A DNA stretch of 64,000 nt from an uncultured Acidimicrobiaceae bacterium (GCA_947259365.1 CAMYMC010000005.1:3651-67650); one strand, 5' to 3'. Numbered from the stretch's first letter, positions 1-9,052 are shown. A program made the numbers and translations. The notes: generated by a model not told the origin, from the sequence alone.

Positions 1-353
1 AGGACGTTGTAGACGATGTCGCTCGCCGTCCGGCCCACGAGCACCGCGGACCGGGACATCGGCAGCGACCGGAACCGGTCGATGATCCCCTTCTGCATGT
101 CCTCGGCGAGCCCGGCGCCGGTGAACGTCGCGCCGAAGATGACGGTCTGGGCGAAGATCCCGGCGATGAGGAACTCCCGGTACGAGCCGCCGGGGACGTT
201 GATCGAGCTGCCGAACACGTACGCGAACAGCAGCACGAACATGATCGGCGAGAGCAACACGAAGACGAGCACCTCGGGGACCCGGACGATCTTGATGACG
301 TTGCGCTTGGCGATGACGGCGCCGTCGGCGAGGGCGTGGAGGACGTTGCTCAT
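1..353 (-). CDS. ABC-2 type exporter permease, DrrB-like (3' part outside window)
   Basis: The first ~117 residues of an integral-membrane permease that pairs with the ATPase just upstream to export a drug or lipid-like substrate. After a basic N-terminus (AKRNVIKIVRVPEV) comes a first membrane helix (LVFVLLSPIMFVLLFAYVFG). A loop with the DrrB-type element PGGSYREFLIAGIFAQT, a second helix and the cytoplasmic segment KGIIDRFRSLPMSRSAVLVGR follow, all typical of daunorubicin-resistance DrrB/ABC2 membrane proteins. The ATG (minus strand, 353) overlaps the ATPase stop as ATGA, so the two are translationally coupled. The C-terminal helices lie beyond the window. The substrate cannot be read from the sequence. 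Confidence 0.85.
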   Translation of the reverse strand, partial: MSNVLHALADGAVIAKRNVIKIVRVPEVLVFVLLSPIMFVLLFAYVFGSSINVPGGSYREFLIAGIFAQTVIFGATFTGAGLAEDMQKGIIDRFRSLPMSRSAVLVGRTASDIVYNV

Positions 354-1345
354 CGGTCGGCTTTCACCTCCGCCGGAGACCCGTCGTCACGCACGTCGTC
401 GGCGTGCTCGGCAACGTGGCCCGTGAGGCTCAGGAACACGTCATCGAGTGTCGGACGGCGAAGTCCGACGTCGCGGATCCCGATCCCTTCTGCGTCGAGA
501 TCGCGCAACGCCCTCGTCAAGACCGGAGCGCCTCCGCTGATCGGTGCCGTGACGGTCCGGCCGCGATCGTCGATGCGGACCTCGCCGACCGCGACCTCGA
601 CGAGCACCCTCCGGGCTGCTGGTGCGTCTGCCGGATCGCCGACCGTCACCTCGATGCGCTCGCCGCCCACCATTGTCTTCAGTTGATCCGAGGTGCCCCG
701 GGCGATCTCCCGGCCGTGGTCGATGACCATGATCCCGTCGGCCAGGTTGTCGGCCTCCTCGAGGTACTGCGTCGTCAGCAGCACCGTCGTCCCTCTCGCC
801 ACGAGCTCGCGGATGATGTCCCAGAGCTCGCTCCGGCTTCTCGGATCCAATCCGGCGGTCGGCTCGTCGAGGAAGAGGACCGGAGGCTCGGCGACCAGGG
901 CACCGGCGAGGTCGAGCCGGCGCCGCATTCCGCCCGAGTATGTCTTCACGGGACGGTCGGCGGCGTCGGTGAGGTCGAAGCGGTCGAGCAGCTCCCGGGC
1001 GCGGCGGCGCGACGGGTCACGCTTCATCCGGTAGAGCCGCCCGATCATGTCGAGGTTCTCGAAGCCGGTGAGATGCTCGTCGACCGCGGCGAACTGGCCG
1101 GAGAGGCCGATCCGCTTGCGCACCTCGCCGGGTTCGCGCATGACATCTGCGCCCGCAATGGTTGCGGTGCCCGCGTCCGGTTCGAGCAGGGTCGCGAGGA
1201 TCGACACTGCGGTCGTCTTGCCGGCGCCGTTGGGCCCCAGCAGCGCCAGGATGGTCGCCTCCTCGACTCCGAGGTCGAGACCGGCCAGCGCCGTCACGGC
1301 GCCGTACCGTTTGACGAGGCCCGCGGCATCGATGACGTGCGTCAC
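350..1345 (-). CDS. DrrA-family ABC transporter ATP-binding protein
   Basis: Nucleotide-binding subunit (331 aa) of a DrrAB-type exporter. It shows Walker A (LLGPNGAGKTT, ~residues 35-45), the Q-loop region, signature YSGGMRRRLDLAGAL, Walker B with VLFLDEPTAGLD, and the switch region TTQYLEEADNLADGI. The C-terminal ~90 residues form the DrrA-specific extension (VLTRALRDLDAEGIGI, RRPTLDDVFLSLTG). The start is GTG at 1345 behind a GAAGGGG stretch. The stop overlaps the permease ATG. A two-gene operon reading out of the window is likely. ATPase function is certain; the exported compound is unknown. Confidence 0.92.
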   Translation of the reverse strand: MTHVIDAAGLVKRYGAVTALAGLDLGVEEATILALLGPNGAGKTTAVSILATLLEPDAGTATIAGADVMREPGEVRKRIGLSGQFAAVDEHLTGFENLDMIGRLYRMKRDPSRRRARELLDRFDLTDAADRPVKTYSGGMRRRLDLAGALVAEPPVLFLDEPTAGLDPRSRSELWDIIRELVARGTTVLLTTQYLEEADNLADGIMVIDHGREIARGTSDQLKTMVGGERIEVTVGDPADAPAARRVLVEVAVGEVRIDDRGRTVTAPISGGAPVLTRALRDLDAEGIGIRDVGLRRPTLDDVFLSLTGHVAEHADDVRDDGSPAEVKADR

Positions 1346-1516
1346 GAGGTGCCCCCTTCGACATGAACCCGCCGGGTGACGGGAGACGTTACCAACGTGC
1401 GGCCGGACTCATCGACGCATCACCTGCGCCGAAGCTTCTGGCGCCGAGAACGGACCTGGGGTGCCGGGTCGAGCCGCCCGGACGCGCACGCAGAAGCGGT
1501 CGCCGCCGCCTGCCGC

Positions 1517-1933
1517 TCAGTTCCACATGGCGAGGATCACGCCCATGACGACGTAGCCGAGGATCGTGTAGGGCGCGTTGATCCTCATGAGGGCGGCGTT
1601 GCGGCCCTCGTACATGCCGGTGACGATGCGGTTCGTGCCGACGAAGCCGATGCTCGCCACGAGGCCCAGCACGAGTCCGTCGACGAACGTCTCAGCGCCG
1701 ATGCCGCGGGCGATCAGCGCGAGTGCGAGCGCGACGACGAACCACCCGATGAGGTTGACCACGATCGCGGCGGGCTCGGGCCGTCCGCCCTCGCCCATCT
1801 CGCGGCCGGTGGCGGCGCGCCATTGCTTGCCGAACAACGCGTCCGTGTACCACACCGACCCGAGCGCGAAGTATGCAAGGGTGGCGACGATGACGGCGAG
1901 CCAGTTGAGGTCGTCGAAGAATTCGAACAGCAC
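1517..1933 (-). CDS. DUF1761 family membrane protein
   Basis: A 138-aa protein with about four membrane helices. The N-terminal stretch LNWLAVIVATLAYFALGSVW followed by YTDALFGKQWRAATG matches the start of the DUF1761 family, small integral membrane proteins of unknown function. The rest (PAAIVVNLIGWFVVALALAL, GLVLGLVASIGFVGTNRIV, INAPYTILGYVVMGVILAMWN) keeps the family pattern. It stands alone, ~100 bp downstream of the ABC exporter operon and in the same orientation, so it may be read through from there. No function can be proposed. Confidence 0.8.
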   Translation of the reverse strand: MLFEFFDDLNWLAVIVATLAYFALGSVWYTDALFGKQWRAATGREMGEGGRPEPAAIVVNLIGWFVVALALALIARGIGAETFVDGLVLGLVASIGFVGTNRIVTGMYEGRNAALMRINAPYTILGYVVMGVILAMWN

Positions 1934-2029
1934 GGGGTCCTCCCTCCTCCGGTCCGGTCACGCTAGCCCGCGGCCCCGGTCCGTTCGGGGGCGAGCCATT
2001 GTGGCTGCTGCCGTGGGCACGGGCGTTCG

Positions 2030-2824
2030 CTACAGCTCGAGGCGGCGGAACACCCAGCTCGTGAAGAGGGCGAAGACGGCGATCAGGCCGAGGGCGCCCC
2101 ACACGGCTGTCAATGCGTCGAACGAGTCTCCGTGGATGAACGCCGTGAGCACCGACCACTCCCCCGGCTCGAGGTCGGTGCGGATGAGGCGTGCCGGCAA
2201 CGCGTCGTACCAACCGGGGTACGCCACCGGCACGCGGAGCATGAGCAGTGCCAACGCAGCGAGGAGGGCGGCGACGCTGCGCCGCCGAATGACGACGGAG
2301 AGGAACGCGGTGAGCGAAACGAAGAACAGCAGCACCATCGACAAGATGGCGAGGGCGAGGACGAAACGGCCCAGCGGAGGCGCCTCGGGCGTGACGAACC
2401 GGTAGGGCTCGACCCGCGGCAGCCAGACGTACGCCACAGCCGCCGGGACGACGATCGCGGTCACCGAGAGACCCAGCCATATCCCACTTACGACCGAGAG
2501 CAGGTAGCCGGGTCTCGGCACCGGCTTGCTCAGCACCCAGGCCGTCGTCCCGTCGTGGTAACCGCCGCACACCGCAGCCGCGGTGAGGACGATCCCCGCC
2601 AGCGGCGGGAACACGGCGAGCATGTTCATGAGCGACTCGAAGCCCAGTCCTCCGAAGGGCATGTGTTTCGTCGTGACCGTGACGGAGAGGATCCACCCGA
2701 TCACGGCCAGCCACAGCGCGAGGTGGATCAGCCCTCGCCAGCCGAGCCACCGCCCCACTTCTCCCCGCCACGCGCCTCGAGTGCCGGCCAGTGCGACCCG
2801 GGCGGGGTGGGTGTCAGCCGTCAT
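2030..2824 (-). CDS. ABC-2 type transporter permease
   Basis: A 264-aa polytopic protein with about six hydrophobic segments (for example LIHLALWLAVIGWILSVTVT, LVLALAILSMVLLFFVSLTA and AVWGALGLIAVFALFTSWVF). The conserved-looking loop GGYHDGTTAWVLSKPVPRPGYLLS resembles the GT-W-L-S/A-KP element of ABC-2 permeases that face an ATPase coupling helix. Its ATG overlaps the upstream ATPase gene by 11 bp, so it is the membrane half of that exporter. It ends the five-gene operon that begins with the lipoprotein at 7531. Substrate unknown. Confidence 0.82.
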   Translation of the reverse strand: MTADTHPARVALAGTRGAWRGEVGRWLGWRGLIHLALWLAVIGWILSVTVTTKHMPFGGLGFESLMNMLAVFPPLAGIVLTAAAVCGGYHDGTTAWVLSKPVPRPGYLLSVVSGIWLGLSVTAIVVPAAVAYVWLPRVEPYRFVTPEAPPLGRFVLALAILSMVLLFFVSLTAFLSVVIRRRSVAALLAALALLMLRVPVAYPGWYDALPARLIRTDLEPGEWSVLTAFIHGDSFDALTAVWGALGLIAVFALFTSWVFRRLEL

Positions 2825-3767
2825 TGCCGGACCCCACGAGGTCGAGGTACGCGTCCTCGAGCCGGCGGTCGGCGAGGTGGTACTCGGCGATGGCGTGGCG
2901 GCCGTTCTCGGTGAGCATGGAGACGAGCTGCCGGTCGGCGGCAGACCGGTCGCTCACCCGTATCCGCCACTCCTCCAGGGCGCCCCGTGCTCTCACGGTC
3001 ACGGTCTCGACCCACGGCTGCGCCTCGATCGTGGCGCGGAGGCCGTCGTTTGCCCCCCGCAACCCGACGACGTAGTCCTGCCCGGTCGCCTCGAGGATCG
3101 ACGTGAGCGGTCCCTGGGCGACGACCGCGCCGCGGTTGATCATCACCACCGAGTCGGAAACGCGCTCGACGTCGTCGAGGATGTGGGTCGAGTAGAACAC
3201 GGTGGTGTCGCCGGACAGCGAGGCGATGAGCTCGAGCATCGCCCGTCTCCCAGCCGGATCGAGACCCGCCGAGGGCTCGTCGAGGATGACGAGGTCGGGA
3301 TCGGCGATCAACGCCTGCGCCACGCCGAGGCGCTGACGTTCCCCACCGGAGAGCGCGGCGACGTGTCTGCGCGCCTTGTCGTCGAGGCCCACCCGTTCGA
3401 TGAGCCCGTCGACTCGGCGCCGCAGGGCGCGACCGCGGGGACAGCCCGGATAGAAGCGAGCCGAATAGGACACGAGCCCGCGAATCGTGTGGTGCGCGGG
3501 GAAGACGGGGTCCTGTGGGAGGTAACCGATCCGGGCCCGGGCGCTGGGTCCGGCGCGCTGGACCTCGTGGCCGAGCACGAACACATGGCCGGCCGTCGGA
3601 CGCACCAGACCCATGATGATCTTCATCGTGGTGGTCTTCCCGGCCCCGTTCGGTCCGAGGAAGCCGCACACGGCTCCGGTGGGCACGTCGAGGTCGAGCC
3701 CATCGAGGGCGCGAACGCCCCGGTACTGCTTGGACAGTCCCCGTGCCTCGATGGCGAACCGGGTCAT
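2814..3767 (-). CDS. ABC transporter ATP-binding protein (second exporter)
   Basis: A 317-aa ATPase with Walker A (FLGPNGAGKTTTMKI), the Q-loop segment IGYLPQDPVFPAHHT, signature LSGGERQRLGVAQALI, Walker B LVILDEPSAGLD and H-loop FYSTHILDD. The C-terminal domain (WRIRVSDRSAADRQLVSMLT, RRLEDAYLDLVG) is the usual accessory part of ABC-2 ATPases. The ATG at 3767 was chosen because it overlaps the preceding permease stop as ATGA and opens with the family start MTRFAIEARGLSKQYRGV. A longer open frame upstream is an out-of-phase extension through the permease. Close paralogue of the ATPase at 4596-5543. Confidence 0.9.
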   Translation of the reverse strand: MTRFAIEARGLSKQYRGVRALDGLDLDVPTGAVCGFLGPNGAGKTTTMKIIMGLVRPTAGHVFVLGHEVQRAGPSARARIGYLPQDPVFPAHHTIRGLVSYSARFYPGCPRGRALRRRVDGLIERVGLDDKARRHVAALSGGERQRLGVAQALIADPDLVILDEPSAGLDPAGRRAMLELIASLSGDTTVFYSTHILDDVERVSDSVVMINRGAVVAQGPLTSILEATGQDYVVGLRGANDGLRATIEAQPWVETVTVRARGALEEWRIRVSDRSAADRQLVSMLTENGRHAIAEYHLADRRLEDAYLDLVGSGNDG

Positions 3768-4615
3768 GCCAGGTCCCTCCGCTGGAACCGCCAGGACGCT
3801 GTGGCGACGAGGGCGACGGACATGAGCACCGTCGCCACAGCGGGTGCGCCGATGGAGACCTCCCGGTCCTGGATTCCCTCCGAGACGGCCCCGACGAGGC
3901 CGACCGGTGAGGCGACGAGGGTCTCGCCCGCCGCGAACCATCCGGCAACGAGGATTCCGAACGAGACGAGGCCCAGGCCGAAGACGATCGTCCGCGAGCG
4001 CGCCGCGGTGCCGAACAGGATCATCAGGGCAACGAGAAACGTCGCGCAGAGCGCGATCGCCGACAACATCGCGGTGAACGTCCAGGCATCGGGCAGTGAG
4101 ATGAAGACCCCCCATTTCCCGATCGGTGAGGCCGTCACCTCGATCAGTTCGTCGACACGGAACTGGGTGACGCCGGTCTTCGATGCGGAGCGCAGGACCG
4201 GGTACAACGCGGCCCCGGTGGCGAACACGGCGGTTGCCACTCCCGCAGAGGAGGCCGCGAACTTCGCGGTGATGACGGCGGGGCGACCGATCGGCATGGC
4301 GACCAGCCACGACGCCGTCCCCCGCTCGATGTCGCCGAGCACGGTGCCCTCCGAGAGCGAAACCGTCGCCAGGAGGACGACGATGAGCCATAGCGACATG
4401 GACCCCAGCACGAGCGGTCCGAGCTGGTTGACGCCCGAGAGTCGCCACGGCACGTAGACCAAGGCGAAGATCCCGAGCCCCGCCAGCACGAGCAGCGCGA
4501 CCCGCCACGGGAACCAGACCCGTAGCTCCACTCGGAGCACTCCGGTGAATCCGCGGAGCGGGTGTATTCCGCGGCCACGCGCCGGTGGAGCCGTATCAAC
4601 TCGCACGGTCGTCAT
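3764..4615 (-). CDS. ABC-2 type transporter permease (ABC2 family)
   Basis: A 283-aa membrane protein with six likely helices, including VALLVLAGLGIFALVYVPW, GPLVLGSMSLWLIVVLLATV and LSAIALCATFLVALMILFG. The cytoplasmic loop EGTVLGDIERGTASWLVAMP is the typical ABC-2 coupling region (E-x-GT-x-W-L). It overlaps the ATPase genes on both sides (20 bp with 4596-5543, 4 bp with 2814-3767), so the operon alternates ATPase-permease-ATPase-permease. This suggests either two homologous exporters or one heteromeric complex. Confidence 0.82.
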   Translation of the reverse strand: MTTVRVDTAPPARGRGIHPLRGFTGVLRVELRVWFPWRVALLVLAGLGIFALVYVPWRLSGVNQLGPLVLGSMSLWLIVVLLATVSLSEGTVLGDIERGTASWLVAMPIGRPAVITAKFAASSAGVATAVFATGAALYPVLRSASKTGVTQFRVDELIEVTASPIGKWGVFISLPDAWTFTAMLSAIALCATFLVALMILFGTAARSRTIVFGLGLVSFGILVAGWFAAGETLVASPVGLVGAVSEGIQDREVSIGAPAVATVLMSVALVATASWRFQRRDLA

Positions 4616-5543
4616 TCCGTCCTTCCAACACGCCCAGATAGACCTCCTCGAGGCTCCGCATCAGCGGCCGCAGTTCCCTCACCACCGCGCCCGACAGCCG
4701 GTGGACGGTCCGGAGCAGCTCTCGCTCGGCAGCCGACTGGTCTGTCACCGCCACCTCCCAGCCTCCGTTCCCGAGATGCGTCAGCTCCCGAACCCAGGGC
4801 AGTGCCCGCAACGGTGCCAGCCCCGCACCGCCCGTGTCTCCGTCGAGCACGACGCGATACGTCGCTCCCGTTCCGAGGAACCGCTCCATCGGCCCCTGGT
4901 CGACGATCTCGCCCCGGTCGAGCATCACGATGTGGTCTGCGATCCGCTGGACGTCGTCGAGGATGTGGCTCGAGTAGAAGATCGTCATCCGGCCTCGCAG
5001 GCCGTCGATGAGGCCGAGCACTTGGAAGCGGCCTTCGGGGTCGAGGCCCACGGACGGTTCGTCGAGGATGAGGAGGTCCGGACGGCCGATCACCGCCTGA
5101 CCGATGCCGAGGCGCTGCCGCTCTCCGCCGGAGAGTGCCTTGACGCGCCGGTCGGCGCGGTCGGTCAATCCGACGAGCTCGAGTGCTTCGTCGACGCTGG
5201 TCTCGATCTGGGCTCGGGACCCGGACAGGAACCGCCGGGCGACGAAGCGCAGCACGTCTCGCACCCGGAACCGCGGGTAGAAGGCCGGATCCTGGGACAG
5301 GTACCCGACACGGGCGCGGACGGCAACGTCGTCGCCGGTGACCGCGTTGCCGAGCACCCTCGCAGACCCCTGCGTGGGCCGCACGAGCCCCATGAGGATG
5401 CGCATCGTCGTCGTCTTACCGGCGCCGTTGGGGCCGAGGAAGCCGCACACCGTGCCCTCCGGGACGGTCAGGTCGACGCTCCGCAATGCGTCGACGCGCC
5501 GGTACCGCTTCGTCAGGCCGAACGTCTCCACGGCGGTGCTCAT
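4596..5543 (-). CDS. ABC transporter ATP-binding protein (first exporter)
   Basis: A 315-aa ATPase with Walker A (FLGPNGAGKTTTMRI), VGYLSQDPAFYPRFRVRDVL, signature LSGGERQRLGIGQAVI, Walker B LLILDEPSVGLD and H-loop FYSSHILDD. The C-terminal region (WEVAVTDQSAAERELLRTV, RSLEEVYLGVLEG) is shared with the downstream paralogue at 2814-3767. Of two ATGs, 5549 and 5543, the second overlaps the lipoprotein stop as ATGA and sits 8 nt from a GGGGG run, so it was preferred. The pair of ATPases looks like the product of an ATPase-permease module duplication. Confidence 0.9.
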   Translation of the reverse strand: MSTAVETFGLTKRYRRVDALRSVDLTVPEGTVCGFLGPNGAGKTTTMRILMGLVRPTQGSARVLGNAVTGDDVAVRARVGYLSQDPAFYPRFRVRDVLRFVARRFLSGSRAQIETSVDEALELVGLTDRADRRVKALSGGERQRLGIGQAVIGRPDLLILDEPSVGLDPEGRFQVLGLIDGLRGRMTIFYSSHILDDVQRIADHIVMLDRGEIVDQGPMERFLGTGATYRVVLDGDTGGAGLAPLRALPWVRELTHLGNGGWEVAVTDQSAAERELLRTVHRLSGAVVRELRPLMRSLEEVYLGVLEGRNDDRAS

Positions 5544-7531
5544 CGACATTCCCCCAGGTCGGGAAGGTCGATGACCGTGTCGCGAGTGACCTCGACCGAC
5601 ATCATCGCACACGTCACCGCGGCGTCCTCATGGTCGTCCGGCTGCTGCAAGCAGATCCGTTCGACGCGCAGGTCGTACCGGCCCGCGGCGAGCGGCACGG
5701 GCGCGGGGAGGTCGCCGTCCCACGCCCCGTCCGGGCGGTCCCCGGGACCGACGGCTCGCAGCCCTTCGGTCGTGGGGTATGCGAGGATCGGTACGACGCC
5801 CGGCTTGACCTCCCTCTCCGGGTCGAAGTCCTGCTCCGAGCGAAGATGGACCTCGACGCCGCCCGACGGCCAGATGTCCCCCCGTCCCACATCGTTGAGG
5901 GTCGCACCCGCCGGCAGCAGCACCATGCGGACGACGCACCCGAATCGGCCCTCGAACGGCGCCCGAAGACGAACCCCGAGGCTTCCGTCCCCGGTCACGG
6001 CGGGCGGCGATCGCCTCGCCACCTCCTGCGCGTTGCCGACCGGGAGCACGGCGCACGGACCCAGCGGCGGCAGATCGACGATGGTGTCGCCGGCGACCTC
6101 GACGGGGACCTGGGCACAGGCCTGTGGAGCGGCGACGAAGAAGCGCCAATCACCCGGTGACCCTGGGAAGATACCGACGAACAGCTCATAGCTTCCCGGC
6201 TCCAGAATGGCCCAGTCTCGGCCGGGTTCTCCCTGGAACTGGCACACGTCGTCGTTGTACTCGGTGTCCGGATCGATCGGCCGCGCGACCTGCATGGCCC
6301 AGTCGGGCGGTTCGGGGATGTTGAAGGCCCCCATCGGGTCGAAGCCGAATCCCTCGGCGGCTTCGTGGAGGTCCATTCCGGATTCGAGCTCCGCGGCGAG
6401 AGCTGCGGTGTCGATGCCGAAACGCTCGAGTTCCCATGCGGAGAGGAACTCCTCCAGTCCGAGCCCCAGGTCCGAGGCGATCGAGGCGACGTCCCGTCCC
6501 TCGCGGATCGCCGCGGCGGCTTCGTCCATCGGGAAGCCGGGCTGTGGACCGAACTCCTCGAACCCCCCGATCGGCGCGCACGTGCCGGCGACGTAGTCTC
6601 TGATCGATGTGACGGCTCCCCAGTCCTCGCCCGCCGGGAGCACGGCGAGGAGCAGCCACGAGTGCACGATCGCCGGGTCGGGCCGAAGCCGGACGGTGAG
6701 CCGCCCCGGCCCGCTGCCGGCGACAGAGATCGCCGTGGCCTCGCAGTTGGCGTCGACCCAGCCCCGCACCGTATCCAGCGCCTCGTCCGACCTCTCCCTG
6801 GCTTCATCGATTGTGAGACCGAACGACGTCGCGAACACCTCGGCCTGGGCTTCGTCCGAGGCGTCGAAGGTGAAGTCGTGGTCCCGGACCATCGCCAGGA
6901 AGCGGGTCTGGAGCGAGGCGGCCGACCGCCATTGCCCTTCGACCTCATCGGGAACCAGAGCGTCACCGGCTGCGATCGCGGTTTCCCAGCGTTCGATGTT
7001 GTCTCGGACGCGGCCCAACTCACCGGGATGCAGGTCGGGCTCGAGCCGCACCGCTTCCTCGAGCTGACGCCACCGCGAGCAGAACGTTCCGCATGCGCCG
7101 AGCGCCCAAGTGTCGATGGCGGCGATGGCGGCCTCGGCCTCGTCGACCGACGGCTCCGGTCCGGCCTCGCCGAAGACCATGCGCAGGTGCTCCGGGCGGA
7201 TCCTGGCGTCCTGGTAGCCGACGGTGAAGCGGAGATCGCTGATCGCGTCGAAGACGTCCCGAGCCCGGTCCCAATCTGAGCGCAGGCCGGCGGGGACGAT
7301 CCGGTCGTAGCGAGCGATCTTGGCTTCGATGCGCTGCTCCGAATCTGGGTCTCCGGGCCGCTCCTCGCCGCTCCAACTGCTCACGAGCGCGCGTCGGGCG
7401 TCGTCCCAGACACCGCAGAAGAGGTCGTCGCCGGCCGCGGGGGCTGATGGTCCACCCACCGGTGCCTCGACTCCCACCGCGCACGACGCGACGAGCAGGA
7501 CGAAGGCAAGCGCCGCGGCCGGTTTCCCCAT
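5540..7531 (-). CDS. Large predicted lipoprotein leading an ABC exporter operon
   Basis: A 663-aa secreted protein of unknown function. A signal peptide ends in the lipobox LLVASC (Cys ~17), so it should be lipid-anchored outside the cytoplasmic membrane. The N-terminal half is helical and charged. The C-terminal half carries two related modules, each ending in a similar strand pair (GDTIVDLPPLGPC near residue ~490 and RDTVIDLPDLGEC at the C-terminus), which look like duplicated beta domains with conserved Cys. It is the first gene of the operon and overlaps the ATPase by 4 bp, so it may be an extracytoplasmic partner of the two exporters. Not matched to a named family. Confidence 0.75.
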   Translation of the reverse strand: MGKPAAALAFVLLVASCAVGVEAPVGGPSAPAAGDDLFCGVWDDARRALVSSWSGEERPGDPDSEQRIEAKIARYDRIVPAGLRSDWDRARDVFDAISDLRFTVGYQDARIRPEHLRMVFGEAGPEPSVDEAEAAIAAIDTWALGACGTFCSRWRQLEEAVRLEPDLHPGELGRVRDNIERWETAIAAGDALVPDEVEGQWRSAASLQTRFLAMVRDHDFTFDASDEAQAEVFATSFGLTIDEARERSDEALDTVRGWVDANCEATAISVAGSGPGRLTVRLRPDPAIVHSWLLLAVLPAGEDWGAVTSIRDYVAGTCAPIGGFEEFGPQPGFPMDEAAAAIREGRDVASIASDLGLGLEEFLSAWELERFGIDTAALAAELESGMDLHEAAEGFGFDPMGAFNIPEPPDWAMQVARPIDPDTEYNDDVCQFQGEPGRDWAILEPGSYELFVGIFPGSPGDWRFFVAAPQACAQVPVEVAGDTIVDLPPLGPCAVLPVGNAQEVARRSPPAVTGDGSLGVRLRAPFEGRFGCVVRMVLLPAGATLNDVGRGDIWPSGGVEVHLRSEQDFDPEREVKPGVVPILAYPTTEGLRAVGPGDRPDGAWDGDLPAPVPLAAGRYDLRVERICLQQPDDHEDAAVTCAMMSVEVTRDTVIDLPDLGECR

Positions 7532-7682
7532 CGGACCTCCCGGCGCACCGTACCCGGGGGGCTTGTTGGCTGATTAGGGTCGATTGGCACGAGCAGCAGA
7601 GTCCGACGACTCAAATGTGCCGGGGATCGGGTGGGCAGGTGGCGCCGCCCACGGCGAGCTCGCGGCGGTGACTCTTCCGAAC

Positions 7683-8035
7683 ATGGAGACGAATCCAGAG
7701 GTCGATGCCTGGTTTGACCGCTGGAGCACCCCGCCAGGGACGCGATGCCACGAGGCCGCGAGATCTTCCTCTCCGACGACCGGGTCGAGGAGACGATCAA
7801 GCGGAAGAGCCCGGCGTTCATGTGCGGGGGGATCATGGCGAGGCTCAACCCGTGGGCGAAGGCGCACGTGCGCCTCATGTTCCACACCGGCGCCGCGATT
7901 CCCGGGGATCATCCGCGGCTGGAGGCCGGCGGCGACACGGCTCGGTACATGAGGTTCGCCGACCTCCCCGACGTCGAAGCGGCGGCAGACGCGCTCGCCG
8001 CCGTCGTCGCCGCCTGGTGCGATTCGGAGGGCTGA
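7683..8035 (+). pseudogene. DUF1801-type protein broken by a single-base frameshift
   Basis: Two overlapping frames together make one DUF1801 (YdhG-like) domain. The first starts at ATG 7683 and gives METNPEVDAWFDRWSTPP. The second continues from about 7735 as MPRGREIFLSDDRVEETIK, IMARLNPWAKAHVRLMFH and GDTARYMRFADLPDVEAA, ending at 8035. The family runs continuously through this junction (D-x-W-x-H-P-L-R-x-x-M), so one base appears to be missing at ~7725-7737. This is either a real frameshift or a sequencing error. If the gene is intact in the cell it encodes a ~117-aa protein of unknown function. The second frame alone could start at ATG 7745 (96 aa). Confidence 0.65.
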
Positions 8036-8222
8036 CGAGCCGGTCTCCGGCGAGTCCGGCATCCGGTCCTCAGATGGCGGTCGGGTGCCGCGGCTCGTAG
8101 ACGGAGACCTCGCCGATCGTCGCCTCGATGTCGCCGCCCACCTCCCAGAGCCGACGGGCCGTCTCTCTGATGGGTGGACGGCACGCGCGGCCGAGGGGCG
8201 AAGAAGCGCTTGCCAGCTGCGA

Positions 8223-8234
8223 TACCGTGTCGCC
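8223..8234 (+). promoter_or_regulatory. Putative leaderless promoter (-10 box) of the PhzF-like gene
   Basis: TACCGT at 8223-8228 ends 6 nt before the GTG start, and no Shine-Dalgarno lies between. The same spacing recurs at five other genes in this window. No convincing -35 hexamer was seen. Confidence 0.5.
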
Positions 8235-8990
8235 GTGGAACATCTCTCGGTTGCTGCGTTCGCCGACGGTCCGGGCACCGGTAACCCGGCCGTGGTCGTG
8301 TTCGTTCGCGGTGGACTCGAGGCCGCCGAGATGCAGCGGATCGCGTCACGGTTCGGCGCGCCGGCGACGGCCTTCGTCCACGACACGAGTGGCGCGGCGC
8401 CTGCGATCCGCTGGTTCTCGCCGACGACGGAGCTGTCTCTCTGCGGGCACGGCACCCTCGCCGCGGCGTACGCGGTGACGGCGAACCGCGGGTCGGCTTC
8501 GGTCATCTTCTCCAGCCCGGCGGGGCCGCTGCGGGTAGATCGCGAAGGGGACTGGTTCGTCCTCGACCTGCCGGCGGAGCCGGCCCACCCCGCCGCGCCG
8601 CCGGTTCGGCTCGTCGAGGGCCTGGGCGCCGACCCGGTGTCGGCGGGCGTGACCGAGCGCGGCGACATTCTCATCGAGGTCGATGCGCCGGACACGGTCG
8701 CGGCCATCGACCCGGATCTGCGCCTGGTCGCCGAATCGGCAGGGCACGCGGTGATCGTGACCGCTGCGGGCGGGGTCGACTGCGAGGTGACGTCGCGAGT
8801 CTTCGCTCCCGCGATCGGGATCGACGAGGACCATGCGACCGGCTCCGCCCACGCTGCCATCGGGCCGTGGTTCTTCCCGAGGCTCGGCGGCCAGATCACC
8901 GCGCGGCAGCATTCACCGCGAAGGGGGCTGCTGCGCATCGAAGATCGGGGCCAACGGGTCGGCGTCGCCGGGAAGGTGCTCGAGCGCTGA
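8235..8990 (+). CDS. PhzF family isomerase-like protein
   Basis: A 251-aa member of the PhzF (phenazine-biosynthesis-like) superfamily, cofactor-free isomerases with a diaminopimelate-epimerase fold. Family marks are the N-terminal substrate loop GPGTGNPAVVVF, the acidic region IRWFSPTTELSLCGHGTLAAA and the C-terminal EDHATGSAHAAIGPW. The GTG at 8235 was chosen because the homologous part begins there (EHLSVAAFADG) and a TACCGT box sits 6 nt before it. The open frame upstream is not family-like. Stand-alone gene; the true substrate is unknown for most family members. Confidence 0.85.
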   Translation: MEHLSVAAFADGPGTGNPAVVVFVRGGLEAAEMQRIASRFGAPATAFVHDTSGAAPAIRWFSPTTELSLCGHGTLAAAYAVTANRGSASVIFSSPAGPLRVDREGDWFVLDLPAEPAHPAAPPVRLVEGLGADPVSAGVTERGDILIEVDAPDTVAAIDPDLRLVAESAGHAVIVTAAGGVDCEVTSRVFAPAIGIDEDHATGSAHAAIGPWFFPRLGGQITARQHSPRRGLLRIEDRGQRVGVAGKVLER

Positions 8991-9052
8991 ACCACACCCC
9001 GCTGGGGCGCGGCCCCGCGCCGGGGCGTAGGGTTGTCGCGGAGGAGGGTGCA

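Noticed and set aside
2583-4457. Very long open frame on the plus strand (624 codons)
   Set aside because: Antisense to two ABC genes with clear motifs; its translation has no family pattern and is rich in Arg/Ala/Pro, a GC shadow.
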